From Chiridota heheva (Eukaryota > Echinodermata > Holothuroidea > Apodida > Chiridotidae): a stretch of DNA of 64,000 bases. Below are positions 52,546 through 64,000 of the stretch, piece after piece. The notes under the pieces were generated by a model. It was not told the DNA's origin. It did no database searches and saw nothing but the letters and a program-made list of their open reading frames with translations. The stretch spans positions 276,501 through 340,500 of the forward strand of contig JAIGNY010000476.1 of NCBI GenBank assembly GCA_020152595.1, in the 5' to 3' direction. The translations under genes and the position numbers were made by a program. The stretch's first letter is position 1, and each line of letters starts with the position of its first letter.

Positions 52546-55500
52546 TTTTGAAATATTTACAAATAAAAAAAGTGTCGATGCATAGGTTTCTTTTGTAAAA
52601 GATCTATGAGAAATTAACTTATGATCAATTTGACTTAAAAGGACAAGTCATGTCTTATGGTGCCAATCATGAAAAATTGTTGAAAAGTGCACATGTAGAT
52701 TCTTAATCTTTAACTTAAAATTTGCATTATCCAAACAGAGAAAAAAGTTCCCTTGCACTTTAATTTTCAACACAATCTTAGAAACGTGTTCATTTAGTGG
52801 CAATTTAAAAGAATCGATTCTTTAAATGGGTGTTCCCTCCCAGTAGTTTCCAAATTAACACTCAACAAAAATTAAGTTATCCAATGCAATATAAAAGCAG
52901 TTGTCTTAAACATTCTTTAATATGGAAGCAACCCTCTGTTTATATGGCCCCCAAATTGTTTATAATCTTGAAAATTGTTGGAATCATGAAAATGTTGACC
53001 TCTTTCTATTTTTCTTCTGCAGAGCTGAAGGACAATTGCTTTGAACCTTACTTTGATAATGAATATCTTTTAAAAGGCACTTTAATTTCTTAATAAAATA
53101 TTATTTTTATTTTCAATTCTCTGATTTCATCATTCAGAAATGGCATATAATCAAAGCCCAAGCATTAAGAGATTATATTGAAAGCAATGGCAGGTTATTG
53201 AATTACATGTAGAAAAAGAATCTCTTGAGTACATTTTTTTTCTCTCTGAAATTTGATAAATTTCTTACAAAGTTGAGAGATATACTAGCCTTGATTCAAA
53301 TAGATTTCAACCCCACATCCCATCCCCTACAACTTTCTTCATCGGCTTGATGCACCCTTTGTGGTGAACTAGCTTTTAATTATGTGCTGCTTTGCCAAAA
53401 TGTTTTAAGAGTGACATTGAATGCACAATTTCTTTACAACTGTTAACCCATGCTCTACCAGAGCATTTGAGATTACAAGTGTTATTTTAAGGTACTTTTT
53501 GGAAAGGGGGCTTTTTTGCAAATTTATCTTCATTTTCTACTGTAATAAGTTTATCTTATATGAAAGCTAAGACTGAACTTTATATTGGTTTGCATAATTC
53601 TCTGGTCAAATATGCAAATGAGTTTATTAATTCAGATTATTAGATGTCCTAAAACTGCTATCTTTGTGATATTCTGCTTTCTTGCTAATTGAAAAAAACT
53701 AATTAGAATTTATGAATTGTTGAGAAAAAACTCTTGATTTTTTGAGCAAGAAAAAATTTATGATATTCTGCTTTTGCCAATTAGATTGATAGGACCTTTT
53801 AATTGATAGTACTCTTGATTTTTTTTGGAGCAAGGAAAACATTCATTTGTCAAGTTTAATTTTTTTGACCTGAAAAATGACCTGATTTTGCCAATGATCT
53901 ATCTAATAGGATTTGGCACTATACTTTCCTATAAACATGCATTGTTCCTTTCTATGATGCACAAAACTAATATAATATATAAAGGAAATGCTTACAAACC
54001 AATATTTCAATAAAAATGTTTTGCAAATGATATGCAAATTAGCTAAATTACCTCATTTATTATGCACAGGTTGAAATTTTCAGTTTATGAGCCAATTTCA
54101 GCCATTGGAAGCTTTAGAAATACTTATATTCATTCAGGATATACTAAACGTCTTGTAAAAACTTACTTTTGTTGATTCCTGTAGGAATTCTTAGTGAAAA
54201 GGTACTCAAAAATGGTTCAGAGCATCAGTAATCATGTTGACGTTGCTAAACTTAGTATCCTTTAGTGACAGTTTGTACCACATATGAAATGTCAACAAAT
54301 TTGTCCAAATACAGGAAAATCCTTAAGAAAATATAATTTCAATTGTTTCCAAGGAAATACAGGGGTTGGGGTGGGGTGGGCTTCCGGCTTAGTTATATTG
54401 GGAGGGGGATCAGGGGAAATGCCACCCTCTTAAAAAAAAATATGGCCCTCATCCACGATCCAAATTGCTTCAAAGAAAATAATTTATCCCTACATGGGAC
54501 AGCTTGGCCTCCACCATGAGACTACTTTGCCCCCACCATGAGACTGCTTGGCCCCCATGGGTCTCTTGCCCCAACATGTGTTTCTTTCCAACAACATGGG
54601 ATCCTTTCCCCTTAAAATTTTAATACTACTCTACTGCACCACAACATGGAATCGAGAATTCGCGAAATAGGTATATGGGCACTTATGCACTACAAATTAA
54701 AGATTGATCTGTAAATTTCATCCAAAATTACTATAATAAAGACAATTCATGTTAATCACGTCGGTTTTTAGTGACCCATTTACTTGTTTATGAACCTTAC
54801 AAGTAATTAATCCCAGCTAAATTACACTGTTTTTGCTTAATTTTGAACGGATCGGAACTAATGTTAGCTATGCCTAACATTCAGGCTAACGAGTAACTTT
54901 AGTAAGCAGGAAGTTTTAAAAATGCACTCACGATTTTATAAATTTGAAAAAATTATTTCTTCTTGTTTTGATAATCTTTAGGCCTCTTCTGGGTTGGGTT
55001 TAGGTACTAAAAGATCTCCATCACTGGTGATAAGCCTTCTGGCATTTCCTAATCCTCAGTTTCACTTATAAACAAGATTCGGGATACACATTCTTCTATC
55101 GTCTCAACGTAAATGCAACAAATCTATAAAAATAATTCAAGAGACGTAGCTATCATAAAAGGTTGTAGCAACGATCAAAGGGGTATGACTTTTGTTGCAG
55201 CAATCCATGTGAAAGCACGTTGTTTTCGCTACAGAATGGTGTTTGAAACTTTTCATTACGATATAGGGGTGGATCACACAATTTTTTTTAACATAAAGGG
55301 TAAAAAAATTATGAAAAATCACAAATTTACATATTTTACAAATATTTTAAAAATAATGACCAGGTATTAGCAAAATTTGATTAGATTTGGACAGTATGAC
55401 TTGTCTACATATTATATATAAAAAGTACATATCTAAATGTATTTTCTAAGCAATTTTTAGAAATGAAATTTCTGAATGTTTGGACAAAATTTCCACAAAA

Positions 55501-55600
55501 AAAAGTAAGTAGAGACCCCTCCAGAAAAATACAATTTTATGAAAGATCTTTCCGAGATTTTTGCATAAAACTATTTGCACCCCTATAGGATTTTGGTAAG
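52546..55600. other. Intergenic stretch, no gene recognised
   Basis: AT-rich. 54480-54600 has degenerate CCACCATGAGACTGCTTGGC repeats of about 24-30 bp. Open frames of 60-87 codons lack any resemblance to known families. Convergent 3' ends of MED31 and the WD40 gene flank this stretch. Confidence 0.5.
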
Positions 55601-55619
55601 GTCCTGATTTTATTTTTAA

Positions 55620-55673
55620 AAAAAGGAAGTTTTTTAAAATGGCGATATTATCGCCGCGTCGTAAAGTAAGAGT
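55620..55673. mobile_element. Partial TTAA MITE
   Basis: AAAATGGCGATATTATCGCC then GCGTCGTAAAGTAAGAGTTTA is the right half of the palindromic MITE. Confidence 0.65.
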
Positions 55674-55919
55674 TTATGTATCAGAATGATAGTAAGTAAA
55701 TTGCATGGTGCATTTGATAACATTTTCTTGGTATGCCAATCACAATAACTTCTGGGGGATCTGTGTTCCATATCTACTAACATACCCAGTCGTCTTAACC
55801 CACAAAATTGTGAGAAATGATTCCGCAAATATGGAGACATTTTGAAGAATGTGAGTCTGTTCCGAATTCTGAAACCATTGAACTTGCTGATATCCTTAAA
55901 TGGAGAAATGTTTTTAATA

Positions 55920-56310
55920 TTTCGTAAGCGCTTACGAAAATAGAATTACACCACTGTTTAGGCCCAAAGTTTCTTTCTAATAAGCACATACATTGTACTA
56001 TTCAAACTGCAGCGCACATATATGTGAACTGGTTCTATGTACTAGCCCCACAATAACAGCCACAAGAACATCACGAGCATCAGATACAAAATAAGGAAAG
56101 AATGTATAACAAAATATGAGTATGTCAAGTCTTCAAATTACCTGCATTAACAGGGATTCAGACTAGCGTACAAAAAAGATTTGGAACATAAATACATATA
56201 AATGGCGTTCAATATTTTTTGATGTTGGGATATGTTATCAGACAAAAATTGTTGGGTGTGCGCTGATTAGAGCAGGGGTGCTTAATACGTCGAATGTGGG
56301 ACTTTTCCCG
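55920..56310 (-). mobile_element. Non-autonomous DNA element R2, copy 2
   Basis: Reverse-oriented relative of 14205-14523: TAAGCGCTTACGAAAATAGA, AATTACACCACTGTTTAGGC and CTGATTAGAGCAGGGGTGC...AATACGTCGAA. It lies just beyond the stop codon of the WD40 gene. Confidence 0.6.
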
Positions 56311-56383
56311 AGTCACTTTACTATTAAACTTCCCTGCCGACAATAAATTTATGTTCTTTTCTGTTAATTCTAGATTACGTAAA

Positions 56384-56512
56384 TCAGGTTTTAGTTATCT
56401 GCAGGAAGTACACTTTCCTTGATGTTCCAACAGCAAATTTAGGAATGGTACCATGCCTTGTGTTGTCCATACAGTACACACCTCTAGGTAGATTAACCAG
56501 CCTCCCTGTTGT
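56384..56512 (-). CDS. WD40 protein terminal exon
   Basis: TTGRLVNLPRGVYCMDNTRH, then GTIPKFAVGTSRKVYFLQ and ITKT with TGA at 56384-56386. TTTTCACAG acceptor. 129 bp including stop. Confidence 0.75.
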   Translation of the reverse strand, partial: TTGRLVNLPRGVYCMDNTRHGTIPKFAVGTSRKVYFLQITKT

Positions 56513-59500
56513 CTGTGAAAAGAATAAAAAGATAACTTAGGAATACACTGCCTTAACCCTTACTCTACCAGCACTGTTTTGAAAATGCGCTCGGGAGGCG
56601 GGGCCAAAGACGGGGCACCCAAAACGGCGATAATATCGCTGCGTGGTAGAGTAAGGGTTAATCAAGGCGTGATTATTGAAGGGTCCTCTGTCTTCCAGGC
56701 AGAAAAGTCGGGCCCCTTCCGCTTCGGGATCCGCTGGGCCCCACCGATCATGCTGCCTATATTTTCGGGTTGGCGATATGTCGCGGGTTGATTAACCCTT
56801 ACTCTATCAGCACTGTTTTGAAAATGCGCTCGGAGGCGGGGCCAAAGACGGGCACCCAAAACGGCGATAATATCGCCGCGTGGTAGAGTAAGGGGTTAAT
56901 CAAGGCGTAATTATTGAAGGGTCCTCTGTCTTCCAGGCAGAAAAGTCGGGCCCCTTCCGCTTCCGGGACCGCTGGGCGCCCACCGATCATGCTGCCTATA
57001 TTTTCGGTTGGCGATATGTCGCGGGTTGATTAACCCTTACTCTACCAGCACTGTTTTGAAAATGCGCTCGGGAGGCGGGGCCAAAGACGGGGCACCCAAA
57101 ACGGCGATAATATCGCCGCGTGGTAGAGTAAGGGTTAAGTAAATTACATCAAAATGTATTCAACTACTGTTTATTTAAGTACTTATTTCATAAGATCATA
57201 CAAAGAATCATTAAAGGTTTATAAACAAGTAGAAGTTTCCTGCTTAATCACATATCTACAAGAGCATTATATTCGGAGTTTAAAAGTCTTTGAATTTTAA
57301 AAACAGCATGTGTAGTTATGATCAAAGTTTCTATTATTTTTAATACATTGAAAAAATGTGACAGGAAAACACTTCAAAATGCTTTAGTTTTTCTTTATAT
57401 TTCTTCCCTTAATTTAAGAACTTGAAAATGATACAAATTACCAGTTCCAGCTTGAGGTTGGTTGGGGGTATGGTCTTTCAAAGATCAAGTTATCTTCCCT
57501 TTTTCAAAGAGAAATGGCAGAGGCTTAAGAACAATGGATTTATGTAAGCAATTAGAGCCTGTCTCATTCATACATCACAAGAGTAACACAAAGATTTGCA
57601 TATTTGCACACAAATCTTCAAATGCTGTAAAATGGCCAATTTTTAACTGATTTTGATTAAATCTTTTGCTCTCCATGTTTTTTAGTGGATTTTAAATAAT
57701 TCAGCTAATGTTACCTCTGCCTGTCCATATACCTAGCTAATGGTACCTCTGCCTGTCTATATACCTAGCTAACGGTACCTCTGCCTGTCCATATACCAGC
57801 TAATGGTACCTCTGCCTGTCCATATACCGAGGTAATGGTACCTCTGCCTGTCCATATACCTAGCTAATGGTACCTCTGCCTGTCCAAATACCTAGCTAAT
57901 GGTACCTCTGCCTGTCCATATACCTAGCTAATGGTATCTTTGCCTGTTTATATACCTAGCTAAATACCATGCTAATGGTACCTCTGCCTGTCCATATACC
58001 GAGCTAATGGTATCTCTGCCTGTCCATGTACCTAGCTAATAGTACCTCTGCCTGTCCATAAACCGAGCTAATGGTACCTCTGCCTGTCCATATCCCGAGC
58101 TAATGGTACCTCTGCCTGTTCACATACCTAGCTAATGGTACCTCTGCCTGTCCATGTACCTAGCTAATAGTACCTCTGCCTGTCCATAAACCGAGCTAAT
58201 GGTACCTCTGCCTGTCCATATACCTAGCTAATGGTACCTCTGCCTGTCCATATACCTAGCTAATGGTACCTCTGCCTGTCCATATACCTAGCTAATGGTA
58301 TCTCTGCCTGTCCATATACCTAGCTAATGGTACCTCTGCCTGTCCATATACCTAGCTAACGGAATCTCTGCCTGTCCATATACCTAGCTAAAGGTACCTC
58401 TGCCTGTCCATATACCTAGCTAATGGTACCTCTGCCTGTCCATATACCTAGCTAATGGTATCTCTGCCTGTCCCTATACCTAGCTAATGGTACCTCTGCC
58501 TGTCCATATACCTAGCGAATGGTACCTCTGCCTGTCCATATACCTAGCTAATGGTACCTCTGCCTGTCCATATACCTAGCTAATGGTACCTCTGCCTGTC
58601 CATATACCTAGCTAATGGTACCTCTGCCTGTCCATATACCTTTAAAAGGAAATAAGAATACTATTTGTCCCAGAGCATTTTCATTGTTCTTTCAACACTT
58701 CTAGCTTAAAAGAACACTCGACTGAAAAGTGAAGGTGTTGTTTTTGCCAAAGATTCTGAGATAACAGAAATCTCATCTTGTGCTTCATGCTGAGCACTCG
58801 CGTCATCTACAATAAGTATTCATGATAAAGAAATGGACCCCAGATTAATACTCTCTCACTTATCCCTCCAATTAATAGTACCCAAGATGGTTATCATGTG
58901 AGTTAATCTGTGTATACCATGATTCAAAAGGCAATTGAAGTGCCTTTTAAAAGATATTCATATTCATACCCAACATAAAAAATGAGACGAAGCAGATGGT
59001 TGGTCATAATATCTAAGGTTATAAATGTGGCAGCTCAAGCATACTTACAATAGTTTGAAACATGTCTCATCAGAGCTCATACTAAATGAAAGAATAAACC
59101 TGTATGGCACATCTAATGGCAACATTAAAAACTTGTAAGAGATGAAATGAAGTCGAAATTAATGATAGAATTTTCCATGGTGTTGAATAAAGGTGTCAAA
59201 AATCTTCCCACGAAAAATCGCAATTATATTTCCTCTTTTGCAATTTAATGTAGTTTTTAGTGCACATATTTACCACATATACTGTGGTTTACTCAAGAAA
59301 TCTAAAAAAAAGAAAGAAGAAATCTTCCGGCGAATTCCTGATTTACCTGCTGTTATAACAGCTAGAACTGTAGATTTATCCAGCTCGGAAATGAAGTATG
59401 ATTGCAACGGCTTACTTGAAAGAAAGAGTGCTAATCGTGCAGCAGTTCTAACATTGCATCATTGCGTATATGTAAAAGTTCATAATTGGAATATTATCCA

Positions 59501-61765
59501 CATTGGAGGAAAAGAGAATGAGAGGTTATCAGTTTCCTGCCTAAAACTCTCAGAATTTTTCATGCTCATTTTCTTATCTCTATTACCATCTTATTGTACT
59601 GCCTTAATTAAAGGAATATTCCCATGAAATTTAATTTATATATTACCAAATTGTTTCTTTGATAGTCCTCTTATCATATATATGAATATGAAAATTCACA
59701 GGAATATTCTTTATATTGTTTGCTCACCTTTATGCAGTAATAGTCACAAATATTCGATCAATATAAAATCAATTCTTGTAATGAACATGATTCGACATCT
59801 TATTTACCTGTAATGTTCCCCTGTCCAGCACTCGGACCATATTAGCTTCACAGCCTCCAGTCATTATCCGGTCGCGTCCAAGCCACTGAGCACAGTACAA
59901 CTAGGTTTGAAAAAACAAAATTCCTGTCACTTAACAAACAATTTCAGTACATCAAAAGTATTTTCATTTCAAGTACTTTATTCCAGCCATCCAATAACAA
60001 TTTAAACATATACGTACACATCAAGTGAAATAAGAATCTGGAAAATTAGATATTTATTGATGAAATTTAAACGAGATTGCTCAATCGAGTTACATAGTTT
60101 AACAAATATAAATACAGTGGCTGGGAGATTTTGCAAAACCTACCTAAAAGCTTATGGGTGCAAAACCCCCTTATGATACAATAACAGAAAACTAGAATGG
60201 TGAATACCATCATGGTTCGCATGCCCATGCAAATTGACACCCATATCACATGACTCAGCCAATTATAAAAATGACACCTCACACTAAGTCCCACATGGCA
60301 TCCCATGTCCCACATGGCATCCAATGTCCCACATGGCATCCAACCACACGTCACACATGACATCCCATCCCTTATCCCACAAGGTATTCCACCATATCTC
60401 CTATATGGCATTCCACCATATGTCCCACATGGCATCCCATCCTATGACCCACATGGCATCCCACCCTATGTTCCACATGGATCTCATCCCATGTCCCACA
60501 TGACATTCCATGCCATCGCTTGTCTCACATGGCATTCCACCATATCTCCCACATGGCATTCCACCATACAGTATGTCCCACATGGCATTTCACCATATGT
60601 CCCACATGGCATCCCACCCTATGACCCACATGGCATCCCACTCTATGTTTCACATGAATCCCATCCTATGTCCCACATTAATCCAATCATATGTCCCACA
60701 TGGCATCCCTCCTTATGTCCCACATGGCATCCCTCCCTGTGTCCCACATGACATCCCTCCCTATGTCCCCCAGGACATCCCACCTTATGTCCCACTTCAG
60801 TGGCTTCCCATCTGATGTCCCACATGGCATCCAATATTATTTCCCATGCTGGATCCCACCATATTTTCCACAGGGTACCCTCCCAATGTCCCAATGACAT
60901 CCTACTTTATGTCCCACATCCTAACCCCATGGCCTCCTACCCTATGTCACACATAGCCTCCTACCCTATGTCACACATAGCATCCTACCCTATGGCACAC
61001 ATGGCATCCCAACATATGTCCCACTCTGTGTTACTCATGGCATCCCACCATGTCCAACATGGCATCCCACCATGTCCAACATGGCATCCCACCATGTTCC
61101 ACATGGTATCCCACTCCATGTCCCACATGACATCCCATAGGCTCCATAAGAAGTTTCATCCTAGCTATCAGTCCCTGATCGAGCATACTATCTTTGAAAG
61201 TGTCAGTTCATATAATAACTTATATGCAAATGCTCACCAAAAAGACAATAAATAATTAAATTAGTATGCATATAAAGAAGAAATTAAATAAACTGGTGAA
61301 ACAAGCCTATATCACCCACCCCTCCCTATACAACCCTTCCTAGACCCCACCCTCCACTTCAACCTACCCTCACCTTAAGAAAGAGAATAATACACCGAGT
61401 AGAATCTTATATATAGGTCAGAGAATAGGAATTTAATGGAGACAACAATGATTACTACTGGTTGTGTCAAACAAGGTTAAAAAAATATTAACTTTTAAAT
61501 CAATTGATTTAATCTTTTATAGCAGGAGACTATTAACATTCCATAATCATTTCATTGTAAAAATAATGTTAATAGTGACATGAACTAAACCAATATACGT
61601 TATATTTTCTTGTTTAACATGAGATTTTGTTTTTATAAAGGCAAAAAATTTAAAAAACTTTTTAATATGAAAGCTATTTTAATAAAACTGATGATAACTT
61701 ACAAGTGAGTTGGTGATATCTGTTGGAACAATTTTGATGAGATGACCACTCGCATAATCCCAAAT
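56384..61765 (-). CDS. WD40-repeat protein, last three exons, family not identified
   Basis: Three exons (61703-61765, 59808-59900, 56384-56512) join in one frame to give 94 residues and a TGA stop. The first has a WD dipeptide in IWDYASGHLIKIVP; the second reads LYCAQWLGRDRIMTGGCEAN then MVRVLDRGTLQ; the last has LVNLPRGVYCMD, GTIPKFAVGTSRKVYFLQ and ends ITKT. Strand spacing and the CAQW...RIMTGG...VRVLD pattern are typical of closing blades of a WD40 propeller. I could not name the family. The 5' exons lie to the right, probably beyond the window. Introns hold a degenerate 24-bp array and a 32-bp array. Confidence 0.75.
56553..57138 (+). repeat. Composite array of three TTAA MITEs plus spacer
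   Basis: MITE copies 56553-56661, 56792-56899 and 57030-57138, each TTAACCCTTACTCTA...TAGAGTAAGGGTTAA with the inner inverted repeat CGGCGATA-A-TATCGCCG. Spacers with GATTATTGAAGGGTCCTCTG, GGCAGAAAAGTCGGGCCCC and GCGATATGTCGCGGGTTGA give a period of 238-239 bp. Copies are nearly identical. It lies in the last intron of the WD40 gene, 41 bp upstream of the terminal exon acceptor. Confidence 0.95.
57708..58642. repeat. 32-bp minisatellite, about 29 copies
   Basis: Unit TAATGGTACCTCTGCCTGTC then CATATACCTAGC, with scattered variants (GGTATC, CCGAGC, CATGTA) and one irregular unit near 57955. Lies in the WD40 gene's last intron. Confidence 0.97.
59145..59395 (+). repeat. Dispersed repeat R1, copy 2
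   Basis: Counterpart of 13455-13780, same orientation: TTGAATAAAGGTGTCAAAAA, GCACATATTTACCACATATA and AGCTAGAACTGTAGATTTAT. The 144-codon open frame starting at 59193 across and beyond it has no recognisable domain. Confidence 0.6.
59808..59900 (-). CDS. WD40 protein exon (second from end)
   Basis: LYCAQWLGRDRIMTGGCEAN then MVRVLDRGTLQ. CTAG acceptor after a T-rich tract, GTAAAT donor, phase 0, 93 bp. Confidence 0.78.
60285..61140. repeat. Degenerate 21-24 bp array (CCCACATGGCATC type)
   Basis: About 35 imperfect units of TGTCCCACATGGCATCCCAC then CCTA. Unit lengths are mostly multiples of three, so open frames of 100-150 codons run on both strands, made of Met-Ser-His-Met-Ala-like or Trp-Asp-like repeats. 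I regard these as repeat artefacts. Intron of the WD40 gene. Confidence 0.9.
61703..61765 (-). CDS. WD40 protein exon (third from end)
   Basis: IWDYASGHLIKIVPTDITNS then L. AACAG acceptor, GTAAGT donor, phase 0 both ends, 63 bp. Confidence 0.78.
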
Positions 61766-62226
61766 CTGTTTCACAAGAAATAGCAGGCAGAAAAGTTAAC
61801 ATTAATATTACACCAGAATACAATTTCAGGACTCTATATACTTAAAAACAGTTCAATTAAAATGATAAATGTTGATCAATAAAAAGATGCAAACATCCCC
61901 TTGAAAATTAAAGGTTGGTAATTTAGGTATTTGACATCCCTTTCTCAACAGATTTAGCTTATATAGTGATGTCCACGGCCATTTGATAATCCAGTGGTGA
62001 ATCACTGGTGAAGAACCCCCAGAGATTGAACCCGTGACCTCTTTAAGATTTAAACATTTGAAGGACATGATTTGGTACAAAAAAAATATTTTCATAAATT
62101 TGGAACATATTTTTTCCCTATCAGTAGTGCTATTATTTTAATTGAATTTGCCTAGAATATGAATGATTACAATGTCACTATTATTAACATTTTCTTGCAT
62201 CCTCAAAGCAATTTGTTGTGTCAAAT

Positions 62227-62415
62227 AATTGTTTGTTTAATGAAGGCTTAGCGGCACCACTACAGCAAGGGTCAAATTGTGCCCGAGAGGTTAGATTATT
62301 CTAGAAAATTGGAGGAGTCTAAGAGAATACGGGGACTAAAAGCCACGAAGCTGGGATGGAGAGAGGAGGTGTATGGGTGGAAAAGTAATGTAGAGAGAGA
62401 AGGGGTGTAGACTGT
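62227..62415 (-). mobile_element. LINE 3'-end fragment (copy C)
   Basis: The (GTTT) start, CTTAGCGGCACCACTACAGC, GGTCAAATTGTGCCCGAGAG and GGGATGGAGAGAGGAGGTGT match the 3' UTR of copies A and B. Minus strand. No coding sequence remains. Confidence 0.85.
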
Positions 62416-62635
62416 GGGCCGAAGGTCTGAAATCCCTTCCTATCTCAAGTTTCGTAGTCCACATCTTGGGGCAACATGATAATAGGCTTATTTTGTAGGT
62501 ATTAGGTACCCAATGGATAACCAAAAAAGTTCCACCAAAATTTCTTGCACGTTAAGGAATATTTAGCAGGTAAAGTTCAGTTGATTTGAAGAGCGCCCTC
62601 TATTTTAATATAATCCTTTTCTTTCTTTCTAGGTG

Positions 62636-62700
62636 ACCACCAACAGCAAGAAATGGACAGATTATGCACCAGAAAGAACCCCGCAGTAGAAAACATAATC
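62636..62700 (+). other. Possible plus-strand terminal exon
   Basis: A strong acceptor (CTTTTCTTTCTTTCTAG) is followed by an open frame VTTNSKKWTDYAPERTPQ and a TAG. The composition looks protein-like but I recognise no family and there is no supporting upstream exon in the window. Could be chance. Confidence 0.2.
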
Positions 62701-64000
62701 AATATTTACTCTGGGGTCATTTGCTAGGTGCATATGCATTCCCCTTCCCCTCCTACCCGACTCATGTAGTCTAGTACAGAAGAAACAACAGTTGCTTACC
62801 AACTTATGCTAGAATTTGGGGCTAATAATTTGTAGACACAATTAGAAAAGAAGATTGTGCAAGCAAGGAGTGATGAAAGTAAAAGGGAGGAAACACCTCC
62901 CCCCCCCCCCTCCTTCCTTCTTACCCTCACCAACCCTTTTCCCAGAAAACTATCAAGAACATTGTTCAATTTGTTGGCAGCAATAAGAAGATAATGTATG
63001 TAACAATTGTCAGTATAGGCGAATACAGCCCTTTTCCTGCCAAGCGCATTTGCATCTCCTCCCCCTCTCTTTCCTCCCACCTCAGTCAGGGGTGCTGTTC
63101 CTTGGGACGCTTACTCAAAGCAAGATAGAATTATGTGTGTTCAAAAACTGGTATTTTATAACAATATAAAATGAGCAAGAGAAAAACATAAAAAGCATGT
63201 TCTTCTTTACAATAATCTATTCAAAGTGCCTCTAATAAGATGGATGCAATTGGTGGGTATAAGGTTTTAAATTTCGAAAAATTGATCTACCGGGGTATTA
63301 GTTTCAATTTACAGTTGTCCATTTATCAATATAGGGGCCTATTTTAAATTGATCATGTGGGACAATGTTAAGGCCTTAAAATCTGTATATAATTTTTTTT
63401 TTTAATTACATCTTCCATTTTAGTACGAGACTTCACACTTTCAATGATCACCAGATCAATCTAGGGCGAAAGTTCTGATCACGTGATACCGTACACACTA
63501 AACATGCAGACTAGATCAAGCAGTACTTTTCTACTCACTGTGCGATTTAGCCAATTATATTATGAATTCGTTTGTTTGAAGTACGAAAAGAATTGTTTGT
63601 GCCCCTGAGACACTTTTTGTCGCAGTTCTTATTGCTGTCTGTGAAAAAATTGAAGTTGCTCAGGTTACGATTGCTCATACTTCAGCACAGTACCTATAGG
63701 AGAAGTCAAATCTGGCCCAATCGCACAAAATAAATTGATCCAATTTTATTCATCCAAAAAAGTAGATAAAATAGTAGTAGAATGATAACAATAAAGTTTT
63801 TGCACAATCAGTCAAAGTTTATGATTTTCTGCAATTTTCTATCTCAGTATAGCAAGCACAAACTTAGGAGTATGATTTTAAATTTTTGTACTGGATTTGC
63901 TGAAAGTGTGAAGCCGTGTATAATAATGAAAATTTGTTGATATTGTAACAATTCTGACATGGGTGTCAAAAAGGATGTCAGATTCTGCATCACCTCAATA
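62701..64000. other. Right-end stretch, no exon recognised
   Basis: AT-rich with a C-run near 62898-62910 and a pyrimidine-rich stretch near 63050-63080. If the WD40 gene continues rightward, this is intronic; no WD-type exon was seen. Confidence 0.4.

Noticed and set aside
59193-59627. A 144-codon plus-strand frame
   Set aside because: It begins inside repeat R1 and shows no recognisable domain; it lies in an intron of the WD40 gene on the other strand.
60067-61255. Several 100-150 codon frames on both strands
   Set aside because: All are explained by the triplet-multiple CCCACATGGCATC array; residues simply cycle through the unit.

Overview
This is a window of an intron-rich, AT-rich, repeat-laden animal genome. 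The evidence is GT-AG spliced genes, tRNA-derived SINEs, two families of non-LTR retrotransposon, TTAA-flanked MITEs, foldback elements and many minisatellites. The HIRA and MED31 proteins and the repeat types suggest a marine invertebrate, perhaps a deuterostome such as an echinoderm or hemichordate. That placement is an inference I could not test.

Three host genes are supported. (1) HIRA, the histone H3.3 chaperone subunit, lies on the minus strand. Fifteen coding exons run from the start codon at 30773 down to 899; they join in frame into 465 codons plus two bases and carry the WD40 propeller and the ASF1-binding B domain. The C-terminal half lies beyond the left edge. (2) MED31, a Mediator middle-module subunit, is on the plus strand (41237-48537). 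Three conserved exons are certain; a small first exon at 34822 is a candidate. It is head to head with HIRA, and the intergenic stretch holds a perfect CRE (34644-34651). (3) The last three exons of a WD40-repeat protein of unidentified family are on the minus strand (56384-61765).

Most of the rest is mobile or tandemly repeated DNA. HIRA intron 2 is nearly all one LINE copy (about 19942-26130) with an RNase H domain. That copy is internally scrambled: a block carrying the end of its endonuclease is tandemly multiplied. A second, 5'-truncated copy (6306-8050) sits in HIRA intron 9 with a 498-codon open frame, and a 3' end lies at 62227-62415. A CR1-like LINE (35190-37165) and 3'-end fragments of it occur at 9711, 19395, 34043 and 35033. 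Composite arrays of a TTAA-flanked palindromic MITE plus spacer (about 239-bp unit) occur at 16556-17151 and 56553-57138, with a solo copy at 1035. Foldback elements lie at 18951, 31315, 42150, 46081 and 51574.

Tandem arrays include a 25-bp palindrome-bearing minisatellite starting at the HIRA exon 8 splice donor, long (TA)n runs next to HIRA exon 4, a roughly 300-bp satellite in MED31 intron 2, a 32-bp array at 57708-58642 and a degenerate CCCACATGGCATC array at 60285-61140.

I saw no CRISPR array, operon, rRNA gene or convincing free-standing tRNA gene. I do not see a new multi-gene system. The most unusual items are the repeat architectures, the exon-derived tandem duplication at the 3' end of MED31, and the multiplied endonuclease block of the LINE.
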